Assembly: GCF_002161065.1 (NCBI RefSeq)
Contig: NZ_NFLV01000023.1
Coordinates: 1-50,945, forward strand
Source of the DNA: Eubacterium sp. An11
GTDB taxonomy: Bacteria > Bacillota > Clostridia > Lachnospirales > Lachnospiraceae
Reading direction: 5' to 3'
DNA length: 50,945 nt
In this document: one piece after another, positions 23,177-31,853 of the stretch
Layout: each line of letters starts with the position of its first letter
Position numbering within the stretch: the first letter of the stretch is position 1
Program-made: the position numbers and the translations under genes
Notes under the pieces: generated by a model
Seen by the model: the letters and a program-made list of their open reading frames with translations, nothing else
Told to the model about the DNA's origin: nothing
The model's database searches: none

Positions 23177-24197
23177 CTGGAAAAAAGCAGTATCTGTTGT
23201 ACTGGGAACATCCCTGCTTCTGGGACTGACCGCCTGCGGCTCCGCCGGCAATGAGGCGTCTTCCACAGAGGGGAAGAAGGATCTGACAAAGATTACCTTC
23301 TGTCTGGACTGGACGCCGAACACCAATCATACAGGAATCTATGCGGCTGAGGCCCTCGGCTATTATGAGGATGCCGGACTGGATGTGGAGATCGTCCAGC
23401 CGCCGGAAAACGGAGCGGCGACCATGTGCGCTTCCGGACAGGCGCAGTTTGCCATCGAGGCGCAGGATACCATGGCGGCAGCCCTGGATTCCGATGAACC
23501 GCTGGGTATCACTGCTGTGGCAGCGGTGCTTCAGCACAATACTTCCGGTATCATTTCAAGGGCCGGCGAGGGGATCGACAGCCCGAAAGGACTGGAAGGC
23601 AAAACATATTCCACCTGGGAGTCCCCGATCGAACTGGCGACTCTGAAAACTGTGGTTGAAGAAGACGGGGGAGATTTCAGTAAAGTGACGCTGATTCCCA
23701 ACGATATCACAGACGAGCCGGCAGCCCTGGAGGCGCACCAGACCGATGCCATCTGGATTTTCTATGGATGGGGCGGCGTCAACGCCGAAATCCGCGGCAT
23801 GGATTTTGACTACTGGAACTTCCGGGACATTAATCCGGTATTCGACTACTACACACCGGTGATCATCGCCAACAACGATTTCCTGAAGGAATCTCCGGAT
23901 ACAGCCAAAGCATTTATGGAGGCCACAGCCAAAGGGTATGAATATGCGGTGGAGAATCCAAAGGAAGCAGCCGATATGCTTATGGAAGGAGACAATACCG
24001 GATCCCTTTCCGGCTCACAGGATCTGGTTTACGCCAGCCAGGACTGGATTTCCAAACAGTATGTGGCCGATGCGGACGCCTGGGGTGTCATTGATCAGGG
24101 CCGGTGGGACGCTTTCTACACCTGGTTATATGAAAATAAACTGACAGATAAGGATTTGACCGGTATCGGTTATTCCAACGATTATCTGCCGCAGTAA
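23163..24197 (+). CDS. thiY: Pyrimidine-precursor-binding lipoprotein (ThiY/NMT1-like)
   Basis: 344 residues, start 5 bases after GAGGAG. The lipoprotein signal ends LLGLTACGS with the lipobox Cys. The mature part is an NMT1/THI5-like binding protein: FCLDWTPNTNHTGIYAAEALGYY, then the substrate region (CASGQAQFAIEAQDTMAAA). THI5-like proteins bind N-formyl-4-amino-5-aminomethyl-2-methylpyrimidine or HMP. It is the external receptor of the thi ABC importer. Confidence 0.9.
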   Translation: MRKNNWKKAVSVVLGTSLLLGLTACGSAGNEASSTEGKKDLTKITFCLDWTPNTNHTGIYAAEALGYYEDAGLDVEIVQPPENGAATMCASGQAQFAIEAQDTMAAALDSDEPLGITAVAAVLQHNTSGIISRAGEGIDSPKGLEGKTYSTWESPIELATLKTVVEEDGGDFSKVTLIPNDITDEPAALEAHQTDAIWIFYGWGGVNAEIRGMDFDYWNFRDINPVFDYYTPVIIANNDFLKESPDTAKAFMEATAKGYEYAVENPKEAADMLMEGDNTGSLSGSQDLVYASQDWISKQYVADADAWGVIDQGRWDAFYTWLYENKLTDKDLTGIGYSNDYLPQ

Positions 24198-24208
24198 GGG
24201 AAGACGGC

Positions 24209-24973
24209 ATGACAGTATTAAAAGCGGAACATATCACAAAACAATATAGTGGACGGACCATCATCGAGGATATCAATATCGATCTGAGAGAAGGAGAGCT
24301 GGTTTCTCTTTTAGGCGTGAGCGGCGCGGGCAAAACCACGCTGTTCCACGTCCTCTCCGGCCTGGTTCCCCCGGAAGAGGGGCGGGTGCTTCTCTCCGGC
24401 GAGGACATCACGGCAAAGCCGGGCAGAATCAGCTATATGATGCAGAAGGATCTGCTTCTGCCCCACAAAAAGATCATCGACAACGTATCCCTGCCGCTGG
24501 TGTTAAAGGGCGAGAAGAAAAAAGAAGCCAGACAAAAGGCGGAACCGCTTTTTGAGGAATTTGGACTGGAAGGGACCCAGTATCAGTATCCCAGCCAGCT
24601 TTCCGGCGGTATGAGACAGCGGGCAGCCCTTCTCCGGACCTATCTGTCATCCAACGGCGTGGCCCTGCTGGATGAGCCATTCAGCGCGTTGGACACCATC
24701 ACGAAGTCCAGCATCCACCGCTGGTATCTGGACGTGATGGAGCATATTAAGCTGTCCACACTTTTTATCACCCATGATATCGACGAGGCGATCCTGCTCT
24801 CAGACCGTATCTACATCTTAAATGGAAAACCGGGCAGGATCACAGAAGAGATTGTCATTGAAGAAAAGAAACCGCGGCCGGCGGACTTTAATCTGACGGA
24901 CACATTCTTTCGTTATAAAAAAGAGATCATCAGTAAGCTGGCACTGGACAGATCACAGGAGCAGCGGCCATAA
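24209..24973 (+). CDS. thiZ: ABC transporter ATP-binding protein (ThiZ-like)
   Basis: 254 residues. Walker A is GVSGAGKTT, the signature is LSGGMRQRAAL, Walker B is GVALLDEPFSALD and the switch His is in LFITHDIDEA. It is the energising subunit of the thi importer and last gene of the TPP-controlled operon. The AAGACGGC stretch before the ATG is a weak ribosome site. The stop codon touches the edge of the 0.9-kb inverted-repeat element, so no separate terminator is present. Confidence 0.9.
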   Translation: MTVLKAEHITKQYSGRTIIEDINIDLREGELVSLLGVSGAGKTTLFHVLSGLVPPEEGRVLLSGEDITAKPGRISYMMQKDLLLPHKKIIDNVSLPLVLKGEKKKEARQKAEPLFEEFGLEGTQYQYPSQLSGGMRQRAALLRTYLSSNGVALLDEPFSALDTITKSSIHRWYLDVMEHIKLSTLFITHDIDEAILLSDRIYILNGKPGRITEEIVIEEKKPRPADFNLTDTFFRYKKEIISKLALDRSQEQRP

Positions 24974-25876
24974 ATTGGGATTTGTAAAGGTGGTAACAGA
25001 TTTCTCATATATCAGACGATGCCATTCGTTTTCATACAGTTCCTCCCGACTCGACCCTCACTCGGACTGCTGATGTTTTCTGATCAGCAGGGAGAAACCG
25101 CAAAGCGGTTTCGGCTGCGCCTTACAGGATGAAAAAAGGCCTGCTCCTCGTGTAAACACGAGAGATATCCCTTTTTTCATCCTGCTCCCTGCTTTCTCCA
25201 GGTCTTAGACAGTCCTCCCTCACAGCTCGCGGTCGGAAACTGTATGCACTCCGAATGGCATCTGTATATTGGAAAAATCTTTGTTCCACCTTTGCAAAAA
25301 TCCTGTGCTACATTGATAAAACAGCCGGTTATGGCTACAGATGAATCAGCGGATACCAAAATTTACGGCCGCTTCTGTCTGGCATGAACCAGCAGAGCAA
25401 GCTGCACGGGCAGCGCTTCTGTCGGTTTGAATCAGGTATTTTTGTTATCATCGATGGACCACAGTCAAAAACTGCCACAATCTGTTGTTTCGCCAGGGTA
25501 GCCAGGATTCTTTGTAAATCTCTATGCACGTAGACTGCATTTGGAGAAGACGAGGTATTGATATGGTTTGACGACGACTGTGAGCGCAGGCTGCCACGAA
25601 CAGCCGGATATCTTCATTATCAAATAGAATCTGTTGCTCTGCCAGCGTAGCACAGGATGTTTGTAAAGGTGGAACGAAGAGGATTTTCAATAGACAAATG
25701 ACGTTTTGGACACATACGGCTTTCGACCGCGAGCTGTGAAGGAGGACGAACGGAATCGTTTGATACAGGTATCTTTGACAGTCCGACTGAGGGTCGAGCC
25801 GGGCGGATCCGTATGTGTCCTTGCGTCATTGTCTGTTTGATCAGAGAACTGTTGCAACCTTTACAAATCCCTATTT
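24972..25876. mobile_element. 0.9-kb non-coding element with inverted arms (possible non-autonomous element)
   Basis: Ends are inverted repeats: AAATTGGGATTTGTAAAGGT at 24972-24991, and the complement of AAATAGGGATTTGTAAAGGT at 25857-25876. Further matched blocks follow inward in mirror order: TCGACCCTCACTCGGACTG with CAGTCCGACTGAGGGTCGA; CACAGCTCGCGGTCG with CGACCGCGAGCTGTG; GTTCCACCTTTGCAAAAATC with a GTAAAGGTGGAAC block. The arms are thus diverged inverted copies of a ~340-bp unit, also present at 1-248. No recombinase or other gene lies inside. From 25877 to the PadR promoter is AT-rich sequence with no gene. Confidence 0.75.
25087..25192. other. Branched palindrome inside the element's left arm
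   Basis: Outer stem GCAGGGAG (25087-25094) with CTCCCTGC (25185-25192). Inside is a first hairpin AAACCGC/GCGGTTT and a second long stem CAGGATGAAAAAAGG/CCTTTTTTCATCCTG topped by CTCGTG/CACGAG. This three-way-junction fold is absent from the right arm and lies exactly at the point where similarity to the left-edge copy begins (25193). Confidence 0.7.
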
Positions 25877-26074
25877 TTTCAATTCCTCAATCCAATGTTT
25901 CATTAGAGCATTTCCTTTTTTGTAAGACTCTTTTTCAAAATCTATATTCGATTAATTCAGTACAGTAATCCACATTGTATCAATTCCCTGTATGTTATTT
26001 TATAGAATATGAATCTTAAGCTATGCTGTCCATAGCAATGTCGCACCCCGTAAGAACTAGTAAAAATTTAGTAC

Positions 26075-26101
26075 TTGACTATACATAGTACCTAGTATAA
26101 T
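26075..26101 (+). promoter_or_regulatory. padR promoter with possible operator
   Basis: TTGACT (26075-26080), 15-bp spacer, TATAAT (26096-26101). ACTAT-AC-ATAGT (26079-26090) is a dyad between the boxes, a likely PadR autoregulatory site. Confidence 0.5.
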
Positions 26102-26145
26102 ATAGTATTCACAAGAAAGCAGTAGCCACGGAAAGGAGTGGATGG

Positions 26146-26466
26146 ATGAACGCACAATTTAAGAAAGGAGTTCTGGAGCTGATGGTCCTGGCGGCTGTTT
26201 CCAGCCGGGATATGTACGGCTATGAGCTGGTGGCGGAGGTTTCCAAGGTGGTCAATGTGAAGGAGGGGACTATTTATCCTATCTTGAAACGTCTGACCAA
26301 CGAGCATTATTTTGAGACTTATCTCAGAGAATCCAGCGAAGGGCCGCCGCGGAAGTACTATCATTTGACAGCGGCGGGCATCATGCATCTGGATGAGACC
26401 AGGAAGGAATGGAAAGAATTTTGCCAGAATGTCAATGAATTTTTAAAGGAGCAGGGATATGAATAA
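26146..26466 (+). CDS. PadR-family transcriptional regulator
   Basis: 106 residues, start after AAGGAGTGG. Compact PadR winged helix: KKGVLELMVLAAVSSRDMYGYEL, then KEGTIYPILKRL and PRKYYHLTAAGI. PadR proteins without a C-terminal extension commonly repress the two membrane-protein genes next to them. The gene overlaps the next by 8 bp, so translation is coupled. Confidence 0.93.
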   Translation: MNAQFKKGVLELMVLAAVSSRDMYGYELVAEVSKVVNVKEGTIYPILKRLTNEHYFETYLRESSEGPPRKYYHLTAAGIMHLDETRKEWKEFCQNVNEFLKEQGYE

Positions 26467-27160
26467 GAAGGAATTTTTAGATGTGATGGAGAGAAGGCTC
26501 TCGGTGCTGGAGGCGCAGGAGAGGGAAGATATGCTTTCGGAATACGAGCAGCATATCGAATTGAAGATGAAAAGCGGGATGAGCGAGCAGGAGGCTATCG
26601 AAGATTTTGGCGATATCGACAGTCTTATTGCGGAGATTCTGGAGGCATACCACATTGACCCGTCCTATAAGGGGGTACAGAAAAAGGGCGCCGCGGAAGG
26701 AATCGGCAAAAAAGCCAGTGGAGTGTTTAGCAAATCAAAACAATCTTTGTCGAACTTCATGGAACAGCAGAAAGAAAAGCAGGAGCAGAGAATGGAGCAG
26801 AAAAGGGAAGAAGATAAAGAAAAGCCGTCGCGCTGGAAACGGCCGGAGGGTGTGTTTGAGAGCGGCAGAGGAAGTGAGACTGCGAAGGCGGTAGGAAGAA
26901 AAACTGCAGATATTATTAAGAAGATTCTCATTTTCTGTATCAAGGTACTGCTGGTACTGGTGATGCTGCCGGCGGTGGCCGCCACACTGTTTTCTCTGTT
27001 TGGATTCGGAGTGCTGGTGATACTTCTGCTGCAGGGGTATCCTCTGGTGGGCGCCACCCTGGTCATGCTTGGATGTATTTTAGGTTTTGGCGCCTTCAGC
27101 CTTTTTGTATTAACCTTTATCACCAGCAGATGGAGTAAAAGAAAGGATGTGGAAGCATGA
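26459..27160 (+). CDS. DUF1700 (HAAS-type) membrane protein
   Basis: 233 residues. The N-terminal HAAS/DUF1700 helix bundle is clear: MNKKEFLDVMERRLSVLEAQ, then a segment ending EQEAIEDFGDID. A charged linker (~80-140) rich in Lys, Glu and Arg follows, then two hydrophobic helices near the C-terminus. This protein type nearly always follows a PadR gene and belongs to envelope-stress units. Its biochemical role is not established. It overlaps the next gene by 4 bp (ATGA). Confidence 0.88.
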   Translation: MNKKEFLDVMERRLSVLEAQEREDMLSEYEQHIELKMKSGMSEQEAIEDFGDIDSLIAEILEAYHIDPSYKGVQKKGAAEGIGKKASGVFSKSKQSLSNFMEQQKEKQEQRMEQKREEDKEKPSRWKRPEGVFESGRGSETAKAVGRKTADIIKKILIFCIKVLLVLVMLPAVAATLFSLFGFGVLVILLLQGYPLVGATLVMLGCILGFGAFSLFVLTFITSRWSKRKDVEA

Positions 27161-27984
27161 GCGACGGAAAGGCAGCAAATAGCAGAAAGATGATGGATAA
27201 CGGAAAGACAATGAATAAGAGGACAATAAAAAAGAACGAAAAGGGCATGGGCACAAGAAAGATGTTGGCCGTGGTGTTCTGCGCTGGTGCGCTCATATGC
27301 GGCGCTGGTGTGGGCATCAGTCTGGTGGAGTATTCTTCCTTTGAATTTCTCGGCGAGAAAAATATCGGCGGCAATGATGTGACGTCAAAGACCATCACGG
27401 AAGATCTTTACCGGGGAGCAAAAGGCAACGGTAAAGTATATATTCATTCTTATTACGGGGAAAATCAGCAGATGTCGCTGGAGACATCCAAGGATGTGCC
27501 GGAAGACCAGATTCAGTTCGTGGTGGAATATAACACAAATAATGTAAAAGATATTATTGTGGACCGGGAAGAGCTGGTAGGCAATGACCCGTATTATGAT
27601 GGATATTATGATTCCTATTACGGAGATGTGTACGACGGAGGAACCTACAGTGAATACGCTGCCTATGAGGGCGACGAGACAGCCATGGAAGAGGGAACGA
27701 CCGTACAGGCGGCGGATGCCCAGACGGACCAGTCTGGAGATACCCAGGCGGCTCAGCCGGAAAATACCCGGAACGGGCAGAAGGATCAGCCGCAGACCTA
27801 TATCACTTATATGGTCAATGCGGTGATGAGTCAGGAGAGCGGACTGGAGGTATTCTTCACTTATAAAGATGAGATATTGCAAAATATAAAAGAAAAAAGA
27901 TTTTATGAGTATGAATATCCGTCCATCACTTCTGTGAAAGTGCGGATTCATCCATCCAATAAAAAAATAGTTTCTTTGTATTAA
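27157..27984 (+). CDS. Membrane-anchored extracellular protein of PadR operon, unknown function
   Basis: 275 residues: a 35-residue Lys-rich cytoplasmic lead, one membrane helix (MLAVVFCAGALICGAGVGISL), then an outside part. The outside begins with short beta-like segments (GKVYIHSYYGENQQMSLETS) as in DUF4097-type adhesin folds, has a Tyr/Asp-rich and then Gln/Thr/Asp-rich low-complexity stretch (~140-200), and ends with a second beta region. Translation starts within the previous stop codon. Likely controlled by the PadR protein. I do not know its function. Confidence 0.8.
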   Translation: MSDGKAANSRKMMDNGKTMNKRTIKKNEKGMGTRKMLAVVFCAGALICGAGVGISLVEYSSFEFLGEKNIGGNDVTSKTITEDLYRGAKGNGKVYIHSYYGENQQMSLETSKDVPEDQIQFVVEYNTNNVKDIIVDREELVGNDPYYDGYYDSYYGDVYDGGTYSEYAAYEGDETAMEEGTTVQAADAQTDQSGDTQAAQPENTRNGQKDQPQTYITYMVNAVMSQESGLEVFFTYKDEILQNIKEKRFYEYEYPSITSVKVRIHPSNKKIVSLY

Positions 27985-28042
27985 AAAGAAGCTTGAGGCT
28001 TCGGGAAGAAAAGAGACGAAGCGGCACGAAAAAGTAAACCAT

Positions 28043-28086
28043 GAAAAAAGGATACCCTGCCGGGAAATCAGCAGGGTATCCTTTTT
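28043..28086. terminator. Bidirectional terminator
   Basis: AAAAAGGATACCCTGC (28045-28060) pairs perfectly with GCAGGGTATCCTTTTT (28071-28086). Ends the PadR operon and, on the other strand, the L,D-transpeptidase gene. Confidence 0.9.
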
Positions 28087-28133
28087 GTATAGGCTGTTCA
28101 TATTTTGATAAACGTTATGATCAGACTAATCTT

Positions 28134-29078
28134 TTAGTATTTCTTTTTGGTGTATTTTGGATCTGTCGGGTCGATCTTCGTGTTGCCCGGCAGCTTTCCT
28201 GTGGTATCATCCAGTGTAACTTTGCCGAAAGGTCCTTTGTCTTTGGAACGGAAAATGTTTACCCATACACGGGCCTTCGGGTTCGTCTTGGTCGCGATAT
28301 CGTAGATTAATTTAGCGTTGACTGCCTGCATACGGATACAGCTGGTAGTCTGGTCAGTACCAAGATAATTATATCCGTTGTAATGGTTCGGAGAAATTAA
28401 CTTGGTTGGGTCTGTGGTTGTATATAAGGTAGAGTGGAACCAGGAATCACTGCCCTTGATATGTACACCGTACTGATAGTAACGCCATGGGTTCGCCTTC
28501 TTGTAAATGAACCATCTGCGGGCGGAAGTCTTCTCCAGACGTCCTTTCTGTCCGGCACGGATCCTGGTACCGTTTTTGTAACGGGATGTAGAGCAGATGA
28601 CCGTCTTTGCCGGGATGCAGTATTTCTTCTTCTTCTGATCATAAAGATAGAAGGTCAGATTGTGTGTAGTCAGATTGACTTCGATGGTCATTGGTTTCTG
28701 GATCCATTTGTTATATTTTCCTTTGTAGTTAAACAGGTTGGTGACCAGAACGCCGTTTGGTTTGAAGCGGTATTTGTATTTGGTGCTGCCGCCGCTGTAG
28801 CTCTTTAAGTACTTCCAGCCTTTGACAGCTTTTCCCTTTTTGAAATAATAGATTTTACCGTTGATCTTCTTCCAGCCGGTGTAATCACTCTGTAAAACGC
28901 CGTTCTTATAATAAAGACGGTTGATCACCTGCTGTTTGTTTGTGGTGGTAGTGGTTGTGGTCTCTTCCTGTGAAGCAGTATCGTCAGTGGCAGCAGATGC
29001 GTACACTGTGCCCAGAGAAGTGCTGAGCATGATTCCCGCAAGAAGACAGGCAGACGCTGTTTTTACGTGCAATTTCAT
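28134..29078 (-). CDS. Secreted L,D-transpeptidase (YkuD) with cell-wall-binding repeats
   Basis: 314 residues, start after GAGGGAGGA. The signal peptide ends near VYASAA. A Thr-rich linker follows, then two to three choline-binding-like repeats (KNGVLQSDYTGWKKINGKIYYF, GKAVKGWKYL). The catalytic YkuD domain (~135-285) has TIEVNLTTHNLTFYLYDQ at its start, a His in YGVHIKGSD and the active-site Cys in TTSCIRM, although the family's usual SHGC is TTSC here. It forms 3-3 crosslinks in, or attaches proteins to, peptidoglycan. Between it and the next gene (29079-29565) I see only promoters. Confidence 0.88.
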   Translation of the reverse strand: MKLHVKTASACLLAGIMLSTSLGTVYASAATDDTASQEETTTTTTTNKQQVINRLYYKNGVLQSDYTGWKKINGKIYYFKKGKAVKGWKYLKSYSGGSTKYKYRFKPNGVLVTNLFNYKGKYNKWIQKPMTIEVNLTTHNLTFYLYDQKKKKYCIPAKTVICSTSRYKNGTRIRAGQKGRLEKTSARRWFIYKKANPWRYYQYGVHIKGSDSWFHSTLYTTTDPTKLISPNHYNGYNYLGTDQTTSCIRMQAVNAKLIYDIATKTNPKARVWVNIFRSKDKGPFGKVTLDDTTGKLPGNTKIDPTDPKYTKKKY

Positions 29079-29453
29079 AGTATCCTCCCTCTTTTGATGA
29101 AATGCTGCGGCTGCAGAAGACAGCCGGTTTACAGTTGCCCTGTGGCGGTACTTGGTACCATACTGTTTTGTAAGAAATAAAACATAAATGCGTCACAATT
29201 CTCCGGTGAAAATGATCAATGTGAAGAAAAAGTGACAGGATAATGTAAAAAATGTTAAGTATTTTATACCACAAGTTTATGACTGTAATATGATTGCGAA
29301 TATTTTTCTACTTTATCCTTAAATGAAAGAAATGTCAAGAGAAGGTGAACATTTGGAAAAGTTTCCACAAGATTTTACCGATATGAAAGAAAAGGGACAG
29401 AAAAAACTTGCGATTTGTACAGCAGGTCATCAAGAAATTATGTCTGTTAATGT

Positions 29454-29482
29454 TTGACCCTTTCCTGTGCAAATGTTATAAT
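29454..29482 (+). promoter_or_regulatory. SigA promoter of the reactivase-like gene
   Basis: TTGACC (29454-29459), 17-bp spacer, TATAAT (29477-29482). Leader of about 77 bases. The remaining 29079-29450 is AT-rich with no gene or clear RNA structure. Confidence 0.75.
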
Positions 29483-29565
29483 TTAAACAGATTTATATGC
29501 TTTTTTATTCAGACGTGTGCTGCACGAAAGATGGCTGAATAGCAGGCAGGAAAGGATGGAAACGT

Positions 29566-31386
29566 ATGAAGTTTGTAGCGGGTGTTGATATTGGCAATGC
29601 CACAACGGAAGTTGCTCTTGCCAGAATCGAGGGAAAAGATATACATTTTCTTGCCAGCGGTATCGGACCGACCACCGGTATCAAGGGTACATTGAAAAAT
29701 ATCAACGGCGTGTTCATGTCACTGAATAACGCCCTTAAAAAGGTAGGTCTTGAGTATTCAGATCTGGATGAGATCCGGATCAATGAGGCCGCACCGGTAA
29801 TCGGAGATGTGGCCATGGAGACCATCTCCGAGACGATCATCACAGAGTCCACGGTGATCGGACATAATCCGAGCACACCGGGAGGAACAGGAATCGGCGT
29901 TGGAACTTCAGTCCTGGTCACTGAGCTTTCCAAGATCACAGAGGAGAAGGATGTCATCGTGGTGATCCCGTCCAGCGTGGATTTCGCTGAGGCGGCCCGC
30001 CTGATGAACGAGGCGAAGAAGAATGTGACGATCAAGGGAGCCATTGCCCAGACCGACGACGGTACGCTTATTACCAATCGTCTGGACAAAAAAGTACCGG
30101 TGATTGATGAGGTGACCATGATCGAGAAGGTTCCTCTGGGTATGGAGTGTGCCATCGAAGTGGCCCCGATCGGAAGTGTTGTATCGGTGCTGTCCAATCC
30201 ATACGGAATCGCTACCTTATTTAATCTGTCTTCCGAGGAGACCAAGCGGGTCGTTCCGATTGCGCGGTCATTGATCGGAACTCGTTCCGGCGTGGTCATC
30301 AAGACACCGGAAGGCGATGTGAAGGAGCGGAGCATTAAGGCGGGAACGATCACCGTCATTGGCAGCAAAAAAGAAGTGGAAGTGGACGTTGACGAAGGAG
30401 CGGAAAGGATCATGGAAGGCATTGCATCCATCCCGGATATTGAGGATATCCAGGGCGAGGTGGGAACCAATGCCGGAAATATGCTGGACAAGGTGCGCCG
30501 GGTTATGGCGAACCTTACGGACAAGCACAAAAGAGATATCAAGATTCAGGATCTTCTGGCAGTGGATACCTTCAATCCTCAGAAGGTAAAAGGAGGCATT
30601 GCCGATGAATTTTCCCTGGAGAACGCTGTGGGTATCGCGGCTATGGTTAAGTCAGACCGCCTGCAGATGGAGATTATCGCCAGAGTTCTTTCTGAGAAGC
30701 TCAATGTGCCGGTTTACGTGGGCGGCGTGGAAGCAGACATGGCTATCAAGGGTGCGCTCACTACACCGGGAACCAGCACACCGCTGGCCATCGTGGATAT
30801 GGGAGCCGGTTCCACCGACGCTTCTATCATCAACCGGGAAGGAAAGGTGAAGCTGATTCATCTTGCCGGCGCCGGTAACATGGTATCTCTTCTGATTCAG
30901 TCTGAGCTGGGACTGGACGACTTTGATCTGGCGGAAGATATCAAGAAGTACCCGCTGGCCCTGGTGGAGAGTCTGTTCCACATCCGTCATGAGGATGGCA
31001 CTGCGCAGTTCTTTGACAAACCACTGGATACTTCCGTATTTGCCAAGGTGGTATTGGTAAAAGATGACGGAGAGCTTGTTCCGCTGGAAGGAATGGAATC
31101 CATGGAAAGAGTGCGCCAGGTACGTATGGAGGCCAAGAGAAAGGTCTTCGTGACCAATGCGGTTCGTTCCTTATCGAAGGTAAGCCCGACAGGCAATCCG
31201 AGAGATATTCAGTTTGTGGTTATGGTCGGCGGTTCAGCCCTCGACTTTGAGATCCCGAACATGGTAACAGACGCGCTGTCCGAGTATGAGATCGTTGCCG
31301 GACGAGGCAACATCCGTGGATGTGAAGGCCCGAGAAACGCGGTGGCGACAGGTCTTGCCCTCGCCTGTGTGGAAGAAGAGGAATAA
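29566..31386 (+). CDS. Diol/glycerol dehydratase reactivase, large-subunit (DdrA/PduG) homologue
   Basis: 606 residues, the family's usual length. Actin-like ATPase landmarks: VAGVDIGNATTEVALAR at the N-terminus (phosphate 1 loop), a segment ending NPSTPGGTGIGVG, AIVDMGAGSTDASIIN (phosphate 2) and VMVGGSALDFEIPNMV (adenosine loop). DdrA frees inactivated B12-dependent diol dehydratase of damaged cobalamin and needs the small subunit DdrB. Neither DdrB nor any dehydratase or microcompartment gene is in the 50 kb, so it stands alone. Monocistronic, with its own promoter and terminator. Confidence 0.9.
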   Translation: MKFVAGVDIGNATTEVALARIEGKDIHFLASGIGPTTGIKGTLKNINGVFMSLNNALKKVGLEYSDLDEIRINEAAPVIGDVAMETISETIITESTVIGHNPSTPGGTGIGVGTSVLVTELSKITEEKDVIVVIPSSVDFAEAARLMNEAKKNVTIKGAIAQTDDGTLITNRLDKKVPVIDEVTMIEKVPLGMECAIEVAPIGSVVSVLSNPYGIATLFNLSSEETKRVVPIARSLIGTRSGVVIKTPEGDVKERSIKAGTITVIGSKKEVEVDVDEGAERIMEGIASIPDIEDIQGEVGTNAGNMLDKVRRVMANLTDKHKRDIKIQDLLAVDTFNPQKVKGGIADEFSLENAVGIAAMVKSDRLQMEIIARVLSEKLNVPVYVGGVEADMAIKGALTTPGTSTPLAIVDMGAGSTDASIINREGKVKLIHLAGAGNMVSLLIQSELGLDDFDLAEDIKKYPLALVESLFHIRHEDGTAQFFDKPLDTSVFAKVVLVKDDGELVPLEGMESMERVRQVRMEAKRKVFVTNAVRSLSKVSPTGNPRDIQFVVMVGGSALDFEIPNMVTDALSEYEIVAGRGNIRGCEGPRNAVATGLALACVEEEE

Positions 31387-31478
31387 GGATTGACCGCCGC
31401 AAGGGGGATTACCATATAAAGATACATATATGATCGTGAAAAGTGGTCAGTTGGCATATCAGCTGAGAAACTGTGACA

Positions 31479-31518
31479 GAAAGAGGAGGAGACATATCGG
31501 TGGATCCTCCTCTTTTCC
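31479..31518 (+). terminator. Terminator of the reactivase-like gene
   Basis: AAGAGGAGGA (31481-31490) pairs perfectly with TCCTCCTCTT (31505-31514), then TTCC. Confidence 0.75.
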
Positions 31519-31729
31519 TGTAAGTTTGGATTTTTTTACAAAAAACATATTTTGTGGTTTTTCTGCTTCTATAATAATATTGTAGTTTTCTGCAGTTTTG
31601 AAAGGCCGGCGTTTGGATGACAGCATTCAGTGATGTGATGATATTATTCAGTGATTCAGATATATGCCGGCTCAGACGATGAGCCGTCGTCGCGGCCTGG
31701 CAGAATTTATTCCCGGAAGTTTCGCTGTG

Positions 31730-31758
31730 TTGACATAAAACAGGGGCTCCTTTATAAT
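31730..31758 (+). promoter_or_regulatory. SigA promoter of the DegV-SGNH-Big2 cluster
   Basis: A perfect TTGACA (31730-31735), 17-bp spacer, perfect TATAAT (31753-31758). A leader of ~90 bases follows. Upstream, 31520-31725 holds scattered GCCGGC repeats but nothing I can name. Confidence 0.85.
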
Positions 31759-31853
31759 ACTAAAGATAATGAAAACACTGTTTTATGACGTTTTCCGCCA
31801 ATAAAAAGCGGGGCGTTATTCAGCTGAGCAAAACAATGGAAGGATAGAAAAAT

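Noticed and set aside
31600-31725. Possible structured RNA with GCCGGC repeats before the DegV promoter
   Set aside because: Pairings are short and inconsistent, and it lies upstream of a perfect promoter, so it is not in the DegV transcript; no riboswitch class fits.
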